Shown here: positions 35,277 through 42,950 of the stretch, piece after piece
Layout: every line of letters begins with the position of its first letter
Position numbering within the stretch: position 1 is the stretch's first letter
Source of the DNA: Verrucomicrobiales bacterium
Lineage (GTDB): Bacteria > Verrucomicrobiota > Verrucomicrobiia > Verrucomicrobiales > DEV007
Length of the DNA: 64,000 bases
Assembly: GCA_029213025.1 (NCBI GenBank)
Contig: JARGOZ010000015.1
Location: forward strand, 1-64,000
Direction: 5' to 3'
The notes under the pieces: model-generated
Told to the model about the DNA's origin: nothing
Seen by the model: only the letters and a program-made list of their open reading frames with translations
Database searches by the model: none
Program-made: the position numbers and the translations under genes

Positions 35277-36581
35277 ATGAAACCAACCCGGCTGCTACTG
35301 GCTGTTCCTTTATTTTTCTGCCAATTGATGGTCCTAATTGGTGCTGCGTCCGCCCAGGATGGAAAAGAAGGCGGCGAACCGAATGAGTTGAACAGGTTGC
35401 GCAACGGTTTCCAGCTGAAGCTGAATGAGTTGAACCAGCCTTTGAGTGTGCTCAATACCAATTATCGCAGCTATCTGGAGAAACAGAAAACTGCCTATCA
35501 GCAAAAAGGGCAGCTTAAGGAGATGTTGGCAGTAGAGGAAGAGCTGACTACGTTTGAGACGGAGCCGGTTGATGAACTTTCGACTTATCCCGAACTGAAA
35601 CGTCTCCAGGAAATCTATCGGGAGCAGCGGAAAGTGCGGGAAAAAGCTATGGTTGAGCCAAAGCGGAAGTTGATCGCGTACTACCGGAATATTGCCGGGG
35701 AGATGGCGGCGGCATGGACACGTGACGGCAAGATCGAACCGGCGAAAGGGGCGCTCGTTTTGGCGGAACGGTTTGCGACGATGGAGAAAGATGCAGAGGC
35801 CGCCTTGCAGGAGAGCCGCGTCAGTCGGCTGGGGATGAAGTCGGAGAGCGAATTTGAAGGAAAGACCGCCGGCGAGGAGATGAGAAACAGTCTCGGTATG
35901 AAGCTTTGCTGGATACCGGCGGGAAAATTCACGATGGGGAGCCCGCCGGGCGAGGAAGGCCACAACCCGAACCAGGAGACCCAGGTGGAAGTGAGGATGA
36001 CCCGCGGATACTGGATCGGGAAATACGAGGTCACCAAAGGCGAATACAAAAAGCTGACTGGAATTAATCAGTCAAGTTTCGGAAGATTGAGCGAAGACGG
36101 GCCGGTGGATAAGGTGAGTTGGAACGAAGCTGTGGCTTTCTGCAAAGCACTGAGCGAACGTGAAAAATCCAAACTTCCGGAGGGCTGGGCCTACCGGTTA
36201 CCGACTGAAGCGCAGTGGGAGTATGCGTGCCGGGCGGGAGAAAAAGGACGATTTTGCGGTGACAATATTGACGAAGTGGGATGGTATAAGGCGAATAGTG
36301 AAGGTTCTCCTCAGGAGGTGGGGAAAAAGAAAGCAAATGCCTGGGGGTTACACGACGTTCACGGAAACGTGCGGGAATGGTGTCAGGACTGGATGACCGG
36401 TGAACTGGAAGGTGGCAGAGACCCTGATGGACCTTCTTCAGGCACCGCCCGTGCGGTTCGTGGCGGTTGCTGGAATTATCCGCATGGCGCCAGTCGGGCC
36501 GCTCAACGCAGCGGGCAGCTTCCTACAGATAAAGTCTACGATCTCGGTTTCCGGGTGGTCCTGAGTCCGTTGAGTAAGTAA
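35277..36581 (+). CDS. Exported coiled-coil protein with SUMF1 (FGE-sulfatase) domain
   Basis: The 434-aa protein has a signal peptide (to about residue 26), a helical coiled-coil segment (about 35-200: LNRLRNGFQLKLNELNQPL, EMLAVEEELTTFETE), and a C-terminal SUMF1 domain (about 205-430: LGMKLCWIPAGKFTMGSPPG, YEVTKGEYKKL, RLPTEAQWEYACRAG, NVREWCQDW, RAVRGGCW). The cysteine pair used by true formylglycine-generating enzyme is not present in the GGCWNYPHGASRAAQR region, which has one Cys. It is probably a non-enzymatic or different SUMF1-family protein rather than the activator of the sulfatase at 52.7 kb. A perfect palindrome lies upstream. Confidence 0.85.
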   Translation: MKPTRLLLAVPLFFCQLMVLIGAASAQDGKEGGEPNELNRLRNGFQLKLNELNQPLSVLNTNYRSYLEKQKTAYQQKGQLKEMLAVEEELTTFETEPVDELSTYPELKRLQEIYREQRKVREKAMVEPKRKLIAYYRNIAGEMAAAWTRDGKIEPAKGALVLAERFATMEKDAEAALQESRVSRLGMKSESEFEGKTAGEEMRNSLGMKLCWIPAGKFTMGSPPGEEGHNPNQETQVEVRMTRGYWIGKYEVTKGEYKKLTGINQSSFGRLSEDGPVDKVSWNEAVAFCKALSEREKSKLPEGWAYRLPTEAQWEYACRAGEKGRFCGDNIDEVGWYKANSEGSPQEVGKKKANAWGLHDVHGNVREWCQDWMTGELEGGRDPDGPSSGTARAVRGGCWNYPHGASRAAQRSGQLPTDKVYDLGFRVVLSPLSK

Positions 36582-36621
36582 CGGGAACCTGGAAGGGATC
36601 GTATCCCGGCTCGCAAATGAA

Positions 36622-37062
36622 ATGAAAATCGATTTTGTAGCCCTGGACAAAGATAATTGGGAAGAGTGCGTCCTACTGTGGAGTTCGGATGACCAATTCG
36701 TGACTCCGAATCTGCGTAGCATTGCAGAAGCTCAATTCTACCCAAAAGCAATATCGAGAGCAATCTTCGTTTCAGAAGAAATGGTAGGATACTCCATGTA
36801 TGGAGAAGATGAAGACGATGCAGAAGCGTGGGCCATTGATAGATTTATGATTTCCGGAAAGTTTCGAAGGAAAGGTTATGGATTGGAAGCACTAAGACAG
36901 ATACTTGAAATGGGAAGAACAAAGGGTTTCCAAAAATTTATCACCAGCACTGCAATAAAAAACGAAGCTATGCAGAATCTATTGTCGAAAGTCGGCTTTT
37001 CTACCAGATATGAAGTTAAAGACGGTGAATACCTCTACTACAAAGACGAAAAACCATCATAA
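36622..37062 (+). CDS. GNAT family N-acetyltransferase (BltD-like)
   Basis: The 146-aa protein is a single GNAT domain. WAIDRFMISGKFRRKGYGLEAL carries the acetyl-CoA-binding R-x-x-G-x-G/A motif (RRKGYG), followed by EAMQNLLSKVGF, a typical alpha-4/beta-7 segment. The arrangement resembles spermidine/spermine acetyltransferases such as BltD, but the substrate is not determined. It begins 40 bp after the SUMF1-domain gene and is followed by a HAD phosphatase and a second GNAT, all on the same strand. Confidence 0.82.
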   Translation: MKIDFVALDKDNWEECVLLWSSDDQFVTPNLRSIAEAQFYPKAISRAIFVSEEMVGYSMYGEDEDDAEAWAIDRFMISGKFRRKGYGLEALRQILEMGRTKGFQKFITSTAIKNEAMQNLLSKVGFSTRYEVKDGEYLYYKDEKPS

Positions 37063-37130
37063 TAAAAGTCTGCTAATATCGGAGGGAAGGTGGACAATAG
37101 CAGGATTAGCGTTTTTTCTGGCAATAAACC

Positions 37131-37790
37131 ATGCTGGCCATCTTCGATATCGACGGGACGATTTGTGACACACAGGAGGTCGAGGGTAGATGTTTCGCCC
37201 TGGCGTTTGAGGAAGTCTGCGGCATCTCCCTCAAAACTCTTGATTGGACGCAGTATAGCGAAGCAACAAGTAGTGGAATTGCCCGGGAACTTTTGATCAA
37301 CCAATCGGATTCGGTCAATAAAGAACGTTGCTTCCAGGACAGGTTTGTGGAGCTTCTTCGTAAAGCGCAGCCAGGCTCCCCGGGAGACTTCTGTCCACTT
37401 CCCGGTGCGACTGAATTTATCGCCCGTCTGCAAGGCCATCCGGCCATAACTGTTGCTTTTGCTACGGGTGGATTTGATACAGAGGCCGCCTTTAAGCTCG
37501 ACTGCTGCGGAATTCAATTGTCAAATTTTCCCCATGCGACATCAAGCGACACGCCTCGACGGCGGGACATCATTCCTCTTGCGGCGGAGCGGTCCGGAAT
37601 ACACATCTCCAGGGCTGTCTACTTTGGTGATGGTAACTGGGATGTAGAAGCTTGCCGAACTCTTCAGATTCCAATGATTGGAATTGGCCGCCGTATTGAT
37701 CACCTTGCTGTCCGGGATGGGTATAGAGATTTCTCTGATCCGGACTCGATTCTCGAAACCTTCGAGAGAATCAACAATAATAACTTGTGA
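37131..37790 (+). CDS. HAD-superfamily hydrolase
   Basis: The 219-aa protein has the HAD motifs: I, IFDIDGTICDT (nucleophile and acid Asp at about residues 5 and 7); II, AFATGGFD; III, a Arg/Lys-rich TPRRRDII; IV, YFGDGNWDVEA. The cap insert (about 16-80) is helical, type C1. It would dephosphorylate a small molecule or a phosphosugar. A weak inverted repeat (GCTAAT/ATTAGC, 37072-37110, followed by T6) precedes it and may attenuate read-through from the GNAT gene upstream. Confidence 0.85.
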   Translation: MLAIFDIDGTICDTQEVEGRCFALAFEEVCGISLKTLDWTQYSEATSSGIARELLINQSDSVNKERCFQDRFVELLRKAQPGSPGDFCPLPGATEFIARLQGHPAITVAFATGGFDTEAAFKLDCCGIQLSNFPHATSSDTPRRRDIIPLAAERSGIHISRAVYFGDGNWDVEACRTLQIPMIGIGRRIDHLAVRDGYRDFSDPDSILETFERINNNNL

Positions 37791-37811
37791 TTCACCTGGT
37801 GCACCGGAAGT

Positions 37812-38252
37812 ATGACGATATATATGAGAAAGATTCGCCGTATCGAAATTGGTGAAGTGGAACTCTATCGGGAAACCCGGTTAAAATCCCTTCGCGAATC
37901 GCCAAATGCCTATTCGTCGAAATATGACGATGCAGCATCTCGAAGTGAAGAGAGCTGGCGCAGCCAGGTAGATGCTTCTGCTGCAGGTGGTGATCGAGCC
38001 ACGTTCATCATGCTGGACGAACATCCTGTGGGGCTTGCTGCGCTCTACCGAAGTGAGAATTGCCCCCGGGACGGCGAGCTTATCCAGGTGTGGATTGCTC
38101 CGGAGGAGCGTGGAGGATCGGCTGCCGCTGAGTTGGTGGAAGAAATCTTCCGGTGGGCGGCGGACAACGGCTTTCTACGCGTTCGAGCGGAAGTGATGCC
38201 GGGGAATTCACGAGCATTACGATTCTTTGAAAAGAATGGCTTTACCAGATAG
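37812..38252 (+). CDS. GNAT family N-acetyltransferase
   Basis: The 146-aa protein contains a GNAT core: HPVGLAALYRSENC, IQVWIAPEERGGSAAAELVEE with the P-loop-like ERGGSA motif, and VMPGNSRALRFFEKNGF at the C terminus. The start may be the internal ATG 37824 (MRKIRRIE). The substrate is unknown. It lies 21 bp downstream of the HAD gene, so the two are probably co-transcribed. I looked for integron attC features in the spacers of this GNAT-HAD-GNAT run and found none. Confidence 0.8.
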   Translation: MTIYMRKIRRIEIGEVELYRETRLKSLRESPNAYSSKYDDAASRSEESWRSQVDASAAGGDRATFIMLDEHPVGLAALYRSENCPRDGELIQVWIAPEERGGSAAAELVEEIFRWAADNGFLRVRAEVMPGNSRALRFFEKNGFTR

Positions 38253-38325
38253 TCGGGGCAACCGGCTCACTCAGAATCCAGCGTAGTGTTAACAAAGCCT
38301 GTCGAATGATCACAGTCTATAAATC

Positions 38326-39048
38326 ATGAAATACCTATTCCCGGCTACACTCATCTGCTTTCTATATTTTTACAGTGCCATTGCGGAGGAGAAGACCGTT
38401 CGGGTATTTGTCGCGCTTTGTGATAACGCGACTCAGAGCATCGTAAAAGTAAATCCGCGGATCGGGGACGGCGATAATCCGGATACAAATCTCTACTGGG
38501 GATGTTCAGACGGGTTGCCTCTGTATTTTAAAAAATCCGGCATGTGGAAGCTGGTGAAAAAGGAGAGGGATCTATCTCCTGCGGTACTTGAACGCGCTAC
38601 CTTTCAGCACAGTTCACAAAGCGGGCTGGTGCTGGTGGCGGATGCGTATCGCGGTTCTGAGATGAAGCAGTGTCTGCTCGATTTTATGAGTGCGGCGGCT
38701 GATGAGGACGCTGCAGGAGCGGATCTGGTAGCCTTTATCGGGCACAACGGTTTGATGGATTTTCGGGATCTGGAATTTGCTCCGGCAAAGGGGAATCGCG
38801 ATGCAATCGTGCTTTGCTGCCTGAGTAACTCGTTTTTTTCCAACAGGTTAAAGGCGGTAGGCGCGGAACCTGTATTGCTGACGAAGTCTTTGATGTATCC
38901 GGGTTCGTTCATCCTTCATGACGTTCTGGAAGGCTGGAGGCGGCGCGAATCCAAGGCACAACTGCGCGAGCGGGCGGCCAAGGCCTACGCCCGTAACCAG
39001 AAGATCTCTACCCGGAGTGCGCGGTCCGTATTTGCGGAACTGAAGTAA
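38326..39048 (+). CDS. Exported unknown protein with possible His-Cys dyad
   Basis: The 240-aa protein has a signal peptide (MKYLFPATLICFLYFYSAIA). The mature part begins with VRVFVALCDNATQSIVKVN and GDGDNPDTNLYWGCSDGL, segments I recall from uncharacterised bacterial proteins but cannot name. Two strand-like hydrophobic stretches end in H140 (LVAFIGHNG) and C164/C165 (AIVLCCLSNSF), about 24 residues apart, the order and spacing seen in clan CD caspase-like peptidases. That relation is a guess: no Asp/Glu specificity residue can be identified. Confidence 0.72.
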   Translation: MKYLFPATLICFLYFYSAIAEEKTVRVFVALCDNATQSIVKVNPRIGDGDNPDTNLYWGCSDGLPLYFKKSGMWKLVKKERDLSPAVLERATFQHSSQSGLVLVADAYRGSEMKQCLLDFMSAAADEDAAGADLVAFIGHNGLMDFRDLEFAPAKGNRDAIVLCCLSNSFFSNRLKAVGAEPVLLTKSLMYPGSFILHDVLEGWRRRESKAQLRERAAKAYARNQKISTRSARSVFAELK

Positions 39049-39186
39049 GCTGGAAATTTCGCTGAGTTGTAGAAATTCGACTTGGCGCAGATTATTCGTC
39101 AATTCTTAAAATAATATCGGTTTTGACGAAATACCCTTCGATCTTTTTAGTAACGTCGATTATTTTAGGTTTCTTAGAAATAAACC

Positions 39187-39582
39187 ATGAATTGTTTTCA
39201 TTTACCGATCGATGTAAAAGCGCAGATTGCCCGAAAGCACTCCAAGTTCCATCACTTGGCGGAAAAGTCGGGCAACGTACAGTCCGGTGCTTTGATTCGT
39301 CAGTGTCTCTCCGAGATCTCCCCCGATGATCCGGAAAGGGGAATAGCTGCTGCCCGGGTGATGCAATGCGCGCTCCGCGAAATCACGCAACAGGACCGGG
39401 TGAAGCACAGTCTGGCTGAGTATTACGGAGTGAATTATCTGCTAACGACTCTGAATCAGGCGATTCAATCATACGAAAGCTTCGGCCGCTTCGATGAATT
39501 GATGTTTGTGACGATGCGGATCGGCAGTGAGCTGGCCGGTAGCGGATGTGATTTTTCGAAGAAACCGGCCCGGCTTTTCTAG
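39187..39582 (+). CDS. Hypothetical 131-aa protein
   Basis: I do not recognise this family. The protein is predominantly helical, with a cluster of His and Lys in the first 30 residues (RKHSKFHHLAEKSG), a Pro/Asp turn at SPDDPERG, and a helical C-terminal half (YYGVNYLLTTLNQAIQSYE). No signal peptide or membrane segment is seen. It is separated from the preceding gene by 138 bp of AT-rich DNA and abuts the convergent M50 gene (2 bp between stops). Confidence 0.6.
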   Translation: MNCFHLPIDVKAQIARKHSKFHHLAEKSGNVQSGALIRQCLSEISPDDPERGIAAARVMQCALREITQQDRVKHSLAEYYGVNYLLTTLNQAIQSYESFGRFDELMFVTMRIGSELAGSGCDFSKKPARLF

Positions 39583-39584
39583 TC

Positions 39585-40241
39585 TCAGTAAGTGAGGTAC
39601 TGTTTTTTGCGGATAATCATCCAGTTCTGGTAGATAAATATCCCGAACAGAACGGTGGCGAAGTATCGTCCGGTAATCGCACCGAGTATGGCGATCAGTA
39701 TCGAAAGAAGCAATCCGACAAGGGGAACAATCAGCGGTCCCCGGCCGATTCTGGCGACCCGGTAGATTTGACCGCCGTCGAGCGGCAGGACCGGGGCTAT
39801 ATTAAAAATCGCCCACGCCAGATTGGAGAGCCAGACCAACTCCCACATCGGTTCGGCATGGGGATATTCGAGCAGGGGAGTGTATTTCAGCGGGAACACC
39901 AGAGCGACGATGATGAGGTTGTAGAGCGGCCCGGTCATGGCGACTTTGACGACTTGCCGTTTGGTAAAGTTCGCTTCCCCGGCGCAGAACCCGGAAACGG
40001 CGCCGCCGATAGTACTGAGATCGCCGAGAACGATTTTCGAATCGACACCGTATTTTCTGCGGGCGAATGCGTGGCCGAGCTCGTGCCACAGCATGGTGAT
40101 AAATACGATAACTACCAGCACGGGAATCATAATCAACTCCGTGTCGCCGCTGATAAAGCGGCTGAATCCGATTGTCAGACAAAGTAGCCAGAAAAACTTG
40201 TGAATTTGAATAGGGAAACCAAAGAGTTTGAGTCGGATCAT
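39585..40241 (-). CDS. M50 site-2 protease family membrane protein
   Basis: The 218-aa multi-spanning protein carries the zinc motif HELGH (residues about 51-55, LWHELGHAFARRKYG) and the third ligand Asp in LPLDGGQIYR (about 154). The arrangement matches compact group III site-2 proteases that cut transmembrane segments of substrates inside the membrane. There is no PDZ or CBS domain. Substrates often are anti-sigma factors or membrane proteins, but none is suggested by the neighbours. It is followed upstream by the squalene/phytoene synthase gene on the same strand after a 50-bp gap. Confidence 0.85.
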   Translation of the reverse strand: MIRLKLFGFPIQIHKFFWLLCLTIGFSRFISGDTELIMIPVLVVIVFITMLWHELGHAFARRKYGVDSKIVLGDLSTIGGAVSGFCAGEANFTKRQVVKVAMTGPLYNLIIVALVFPLKYTPLLEYPHAEPMWELVWLSNLAWAIFNIAPVLPLDGGQIYRVARIGRGPLIVPLVGLLLSILIAILGAITGRYFATVLFGIFIYQNWMIIRKKQYLTY

Positions 40242-40291
40242 TAGCTAAGTTGGGGTAAGGTCCGGTTTTTTCGCAAATTCACAAGAACTCC

Positions 40292-41176
40292 TCAAGGAAA
40301 AAGGGCCGCACGAATTGCCATTTTCCAAACGGTGGAACGGGGCACTTTAATTTTTTTTCTCCGGATTTCCGCTTCTCCCGCCTCTTCGAGACGGTCCGCC
40401 GTTGCCTCCGCCAGGTAGAGCGGCAGGGCGGTGGCAAATTTCACTTTTCTGTGCCGGACTTTCCGGACGTATTGTTTTCCGTCGTTCAGAAAATCCCGGC
40501 AAACCGACAGCCAGCGCCGGATGTCGTCATCGGGAAGGTAATGGCGACCGGCGGGGACGTCTTCGTGCAGATCGCGGATGATATTGATCAACTGCAGTCC
40601 CTGGCCCAGCTTTTTTCCGCTTGCCAGCATCAGGCGTCGATCTTCCTCTGCGGCGAACTTTGAGCCGAGATTGAGAAACCCAACCTCAGTCCAGAATTCG
40701 CCAACACAGCCGGCGACCTGCCAGGTGTAGCGGAGCAGTTCTTCATCAGAAAGTTTCGCATTCTGGTTCGGGAAGCGGGCCAAATCCCATTTTTGTCCTT
40801 CGATAATGGTTCCGAGAACTTTCCTAATCGCTTCACGGTTTTCCGGCGTGTTGGAAGCGAGGCGCTCGATCACTTCGGAAGTGGACCGGAGCAGGATTTG
40901 CTCTCCGGGATGAGACACCGCGGGTACAAATTCGGCGAAATTGCAGTCAAAGTTGAGCGTTTCGATATGTTCCGCCAGACGGTTCAGGGCGTCGGTTCGG
41001 CTCTGTAGTGGAATTTCACCGGAATCTGCGATTGTGTCGGTGAGCCGGGCGAGCAAATAGCCGGTCGAGACCGGTTCGCGCATTTCCCGGGGCAGAAATT
41101 TGATGCTGAGGTAAAAAGAACGGGAAACTGATTCGAGCAGTTGAGCGTGGTTGAACCGTTTTCCAGCGAAAGACAT
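40292..41176 (-). CDS. Squalene/phytoene synthase family protein
   Basis: The 294-aa protein has the two Asp-rich motifs of trans-isoprenyl head-to-head synthases: DTIAD (about residues 47-51, LLARLTDTIADSG) and the second motif in INIIRDLHEDVPAGRHYLP (about 193-211). Members condense two farnesyl or geranylgeranyl diphosphates to squalene, presqualene, or phytoene for hopanoids or carotenoids. The product cannot be decided; no hpn or crt gene is nearby. A two-copy 22-bp repeat array lies only 9 bp upstream of the start codon. Confidence 0.85.
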   Translation of the reverse strand: MSFAGKRFNHAQLLESVSRSFYLSIKFLPREMREPVSTGYLLARLTDTIADSGEIPLQSRTDALNRLAEHIETLNFDCNFAEFVPAVSHPGEQILLRSTSEVIERLASNTPENREAIRKVLGTIIEGQKWDLARFPNQNAKLSDEELLRYTWQVAGCVGEFWTEVGFLNLGSKFAAEEDRRLMLASGKKLGQGLQLINIIRDLHEDVPAGRHYLPDDDIRRWLSVCRDFLNDGKQYVRKVRHRKVKFATALPLYLAEATADRLEEAGEAEIRRKKIKVPRSTVWKMAIRAALFP

Positions 41177-41184
41177 TAGGACTT

Positions 41185-41219
41185 AACAGGGTACAGTCCG
41201 GGACTCAACAGGGTACAGT
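41185..41219 (+). repeat. 22-bp-period repeat array, two copies
   Basis: AACAGGGTACAGT occurs at 41185-41197 and 41207-41219, 22 bp apart, with spacer CCGGGACTC. It sits just upstream of the start codon of the squalene/phytoene synthase gene (41176) and downstream of aroG, both on the minus strand. This is the only array in the window that abuts a start rather than a stop codon. Confidence 0.92.
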
Positions 41220-41326
41220 CAAGTCCGCACCGGCGATTTTCAGTCGCCGAGTCCAGCGCCGGTATCAGGAAGCCATCCATTTCATTCAGTGGTACCAGTC
41301 GAACAAAAGCCGCCGGTACAATCAGT

Positions 41327-42373
41327 TTATGACAGCTTTTCCGCGGCTTCGCGGACAATCCTTTCAGTGGTTTCCCAGTCGATACAGGGATCGGTAACCG
41401 ACTGGCCGTAGACCAGTTTACTGCGGTCCGAAGACACTTTCTGATTTCCGGCGACGAGATGACTCTCGAGCATGGCACCGACGATATTTTTGTTCCCGGC
41501 GGCGCGCTGGGCGACGACGTCTGCAAAAACGCCGGGCATTTTATTGTGATCTTTCGAGCAGTTGGCGTGGCTGGCATCGACCATGATCGCTCCGAGAACC
41601 TTGCCTTTCTCCAGTTGAGCGGAAACTTTAGCGATCTCTTCCGCGCTGTAGTTGGGGCCGTCCTCGCCACCGCGGAGCACAGTGTGACAAAACTGGTTTC
41701 CTTTGGTTTTCACCATGGAAGCAACACCTTCCGGACTGATTCCGAAAAATGTTTGCGGGGCGATGGCTGCTTTGAGCGCGTTTACCACGGCTGACATGCC
41801 TCCGTAGGTGGTATTTTTCATGCCGACAGGCATGGACAGCCCGGAAGCCATTTGACGATGGGTTTGCGATTCCACGGTGCGCGCGCCAATCGCCGCCCAG
41901 CAGATCAAATCACCAATGTATTGCGGAGTAACCGGGTCGAGAAATTCGGTAGCGGTGGGAACGCCCCGGTCGAGGACATCGGAAAGGAGCTGGCGGGCGA
42001 TCCGCAGTCCTTTTGGCAGGTTGGCGGAGTCGTCCATATCCGGGTCCATAATGAGACCTTTCCAACCGACATTGGTGCGGGGTTTTTCAAAATAAACCCG
42101 CATGACGAGTTCGAGCTGGTCGCTGACTTCCTCGCGCAGTTTGGCGAGTTTTTCGGCGTATTCAATGCCCATTTTCGGGTCGTGAATCGAGCAGGGACCG
42201 ACAATGACCATAAACCGGTCCGATTTTCCGTGGAGAATTTCCTCCAGCCGGCGGCGGCCTTTGATAACCACTTCTGCCTCCGCATCCGTCCTCGGCAATT
42301 CATGCATGAGGAGGGCGGGAGCCGGGAGAGGAACGTTAAAATCGACGTTGAGATCAGATACCTGGGCGCTCAT
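41327..42373 (-). CDS. 3-deoxy-7-phosphoheptulonate synthase, class I
   Basis: The 348-aa length and motifs define a class I alpha DAHP synthase: VIVGPCSIHDPKMGIEYAEKL, VYFEKPRTNVGWKGL, GARTVESQTHRQMASGLSMP, VGMKNTTYGG and MVDASHANCSKDH, covering the metal and PEP/E4P sites. It makes the first intermediate of the shikimate pathway. The segment FFGISPEGVASMVKTKGN and the N-terminal extension are like the Tyr/Phe-sensitive AroF/AroG group, so feedback regulation is likely, but which amino acid cannot be told. Confidence 0.95.
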   Translation of the reverse strand: MSAQVSDLNVDFNVPLPAPALLMHELPRTDAEAEVVIKGRRRLEEILHGKSDRFMVIVGPCSIHDPKMGIEYAEKLAKLREEVSDQLELVMRVYFEKPRTNVGWKGLIMDPDMDDSANLPKGLRIARQLLSDVLDRGVPTATEFLDPVTPQYIGDLICWAAIGARTVESQTHRQMASGLSMPVGMKNTTYGGMSAVVNALKAAIAPQTFFGISPEGVASMVKTKGNQFCHTVLRGGEDGPNYSAEEIAKVSAQLEKGKVLGAIMVDASHANCSKDHNKMPGVFADVVAQRAAGNKNIVGAMLESHLVAGNQKVSSDRSKLVYGQSVTDPCIDWETTERIVREAAEKLS

Positions 42374-42438
42374 AGGGCCGCTAGGTTCGTCTCAAACGTG
42401 TTTGTGTCAAGGCAGCCGGTGTTTTCAATGTACGGCAA

Positions 42439-42774
42439 TTACCGGGGCGTCTCGTTGAGTTTGTTGAGCTCAATTTCCATCATCGTGAGATAGGCGTTGA
42501 ACTCTTCGAGATTGAGGGCGGGTGGCTTAGGTTGCTGAGCGGGTTGGATGGCTTTGTTCGCCTCCGGATTTTTGTTCGATATCGTCACGGTGCGTTGGCG
42601 GCTGTCTCTATTGGAGGTCTTCCTGGCCGCTTTGGGAACGCTTTGTACATTGGAGCTGGTTACGATCATCGTTTCCGGGGCAGGCCTTTCGCGAAGCCGG
42701 GCGAACTCATCTCCACTAAAGGTGAGAAAGATAGAGATTGAAAAAATCGTTCCGATTGCCAAAGGAGTTTTCAT
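42439..42774 (-). CDS. Hypothetical short secreted protein
   Basis: The 111-aa frame begins with a signal-like segment (MKTPLAIGTIFSISIFLTFS) followed by a polar, Pro/Gln-rich region (PEANKAIQPAQQPKP) and a short helical tail (LEEFNAYLTMMEIELNKLNE). The signal sequence and the minus-strand context after aroG argue for a real gene, but there is no recognisable family and an overlapping plus-strand frame cannot be fully excluded. Confidence 0.5.
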   Translation of the reverse strand: MKTPLAIGTIFSISIFLTFSGDEFARLRERPAPETMIVTSSNVQSVPKAARKTSNRDSRQRTVTISNKNPEANKAIQPAQQPKPPALNLEEFNAYLTMMEIELNKLNETPR

Positions 42775-42950
42775 AAAGTTATAAATACCATAATTTCGAA
42801 ACGGTTCGCTCTCAAGGGATATTCCTGAAAATAGGGGAAATTGTCAGGCGGAGAGATTTGCGTTGCAATGAATCCGAATATTTCGAAACTCTTGCCTGCG
42901 TCGATGGTTAACTGAGACAGCAATTTTCCCTTCGGAATTCCAAGACAATC

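Noticed and set aside
36582-38325. Integron cassette array (GNAT, HAD, GNAT with short spacers)
   Set aside because: None of the spacers shows the paired GTTRRRY/RYYYAAC ends of attC sites.
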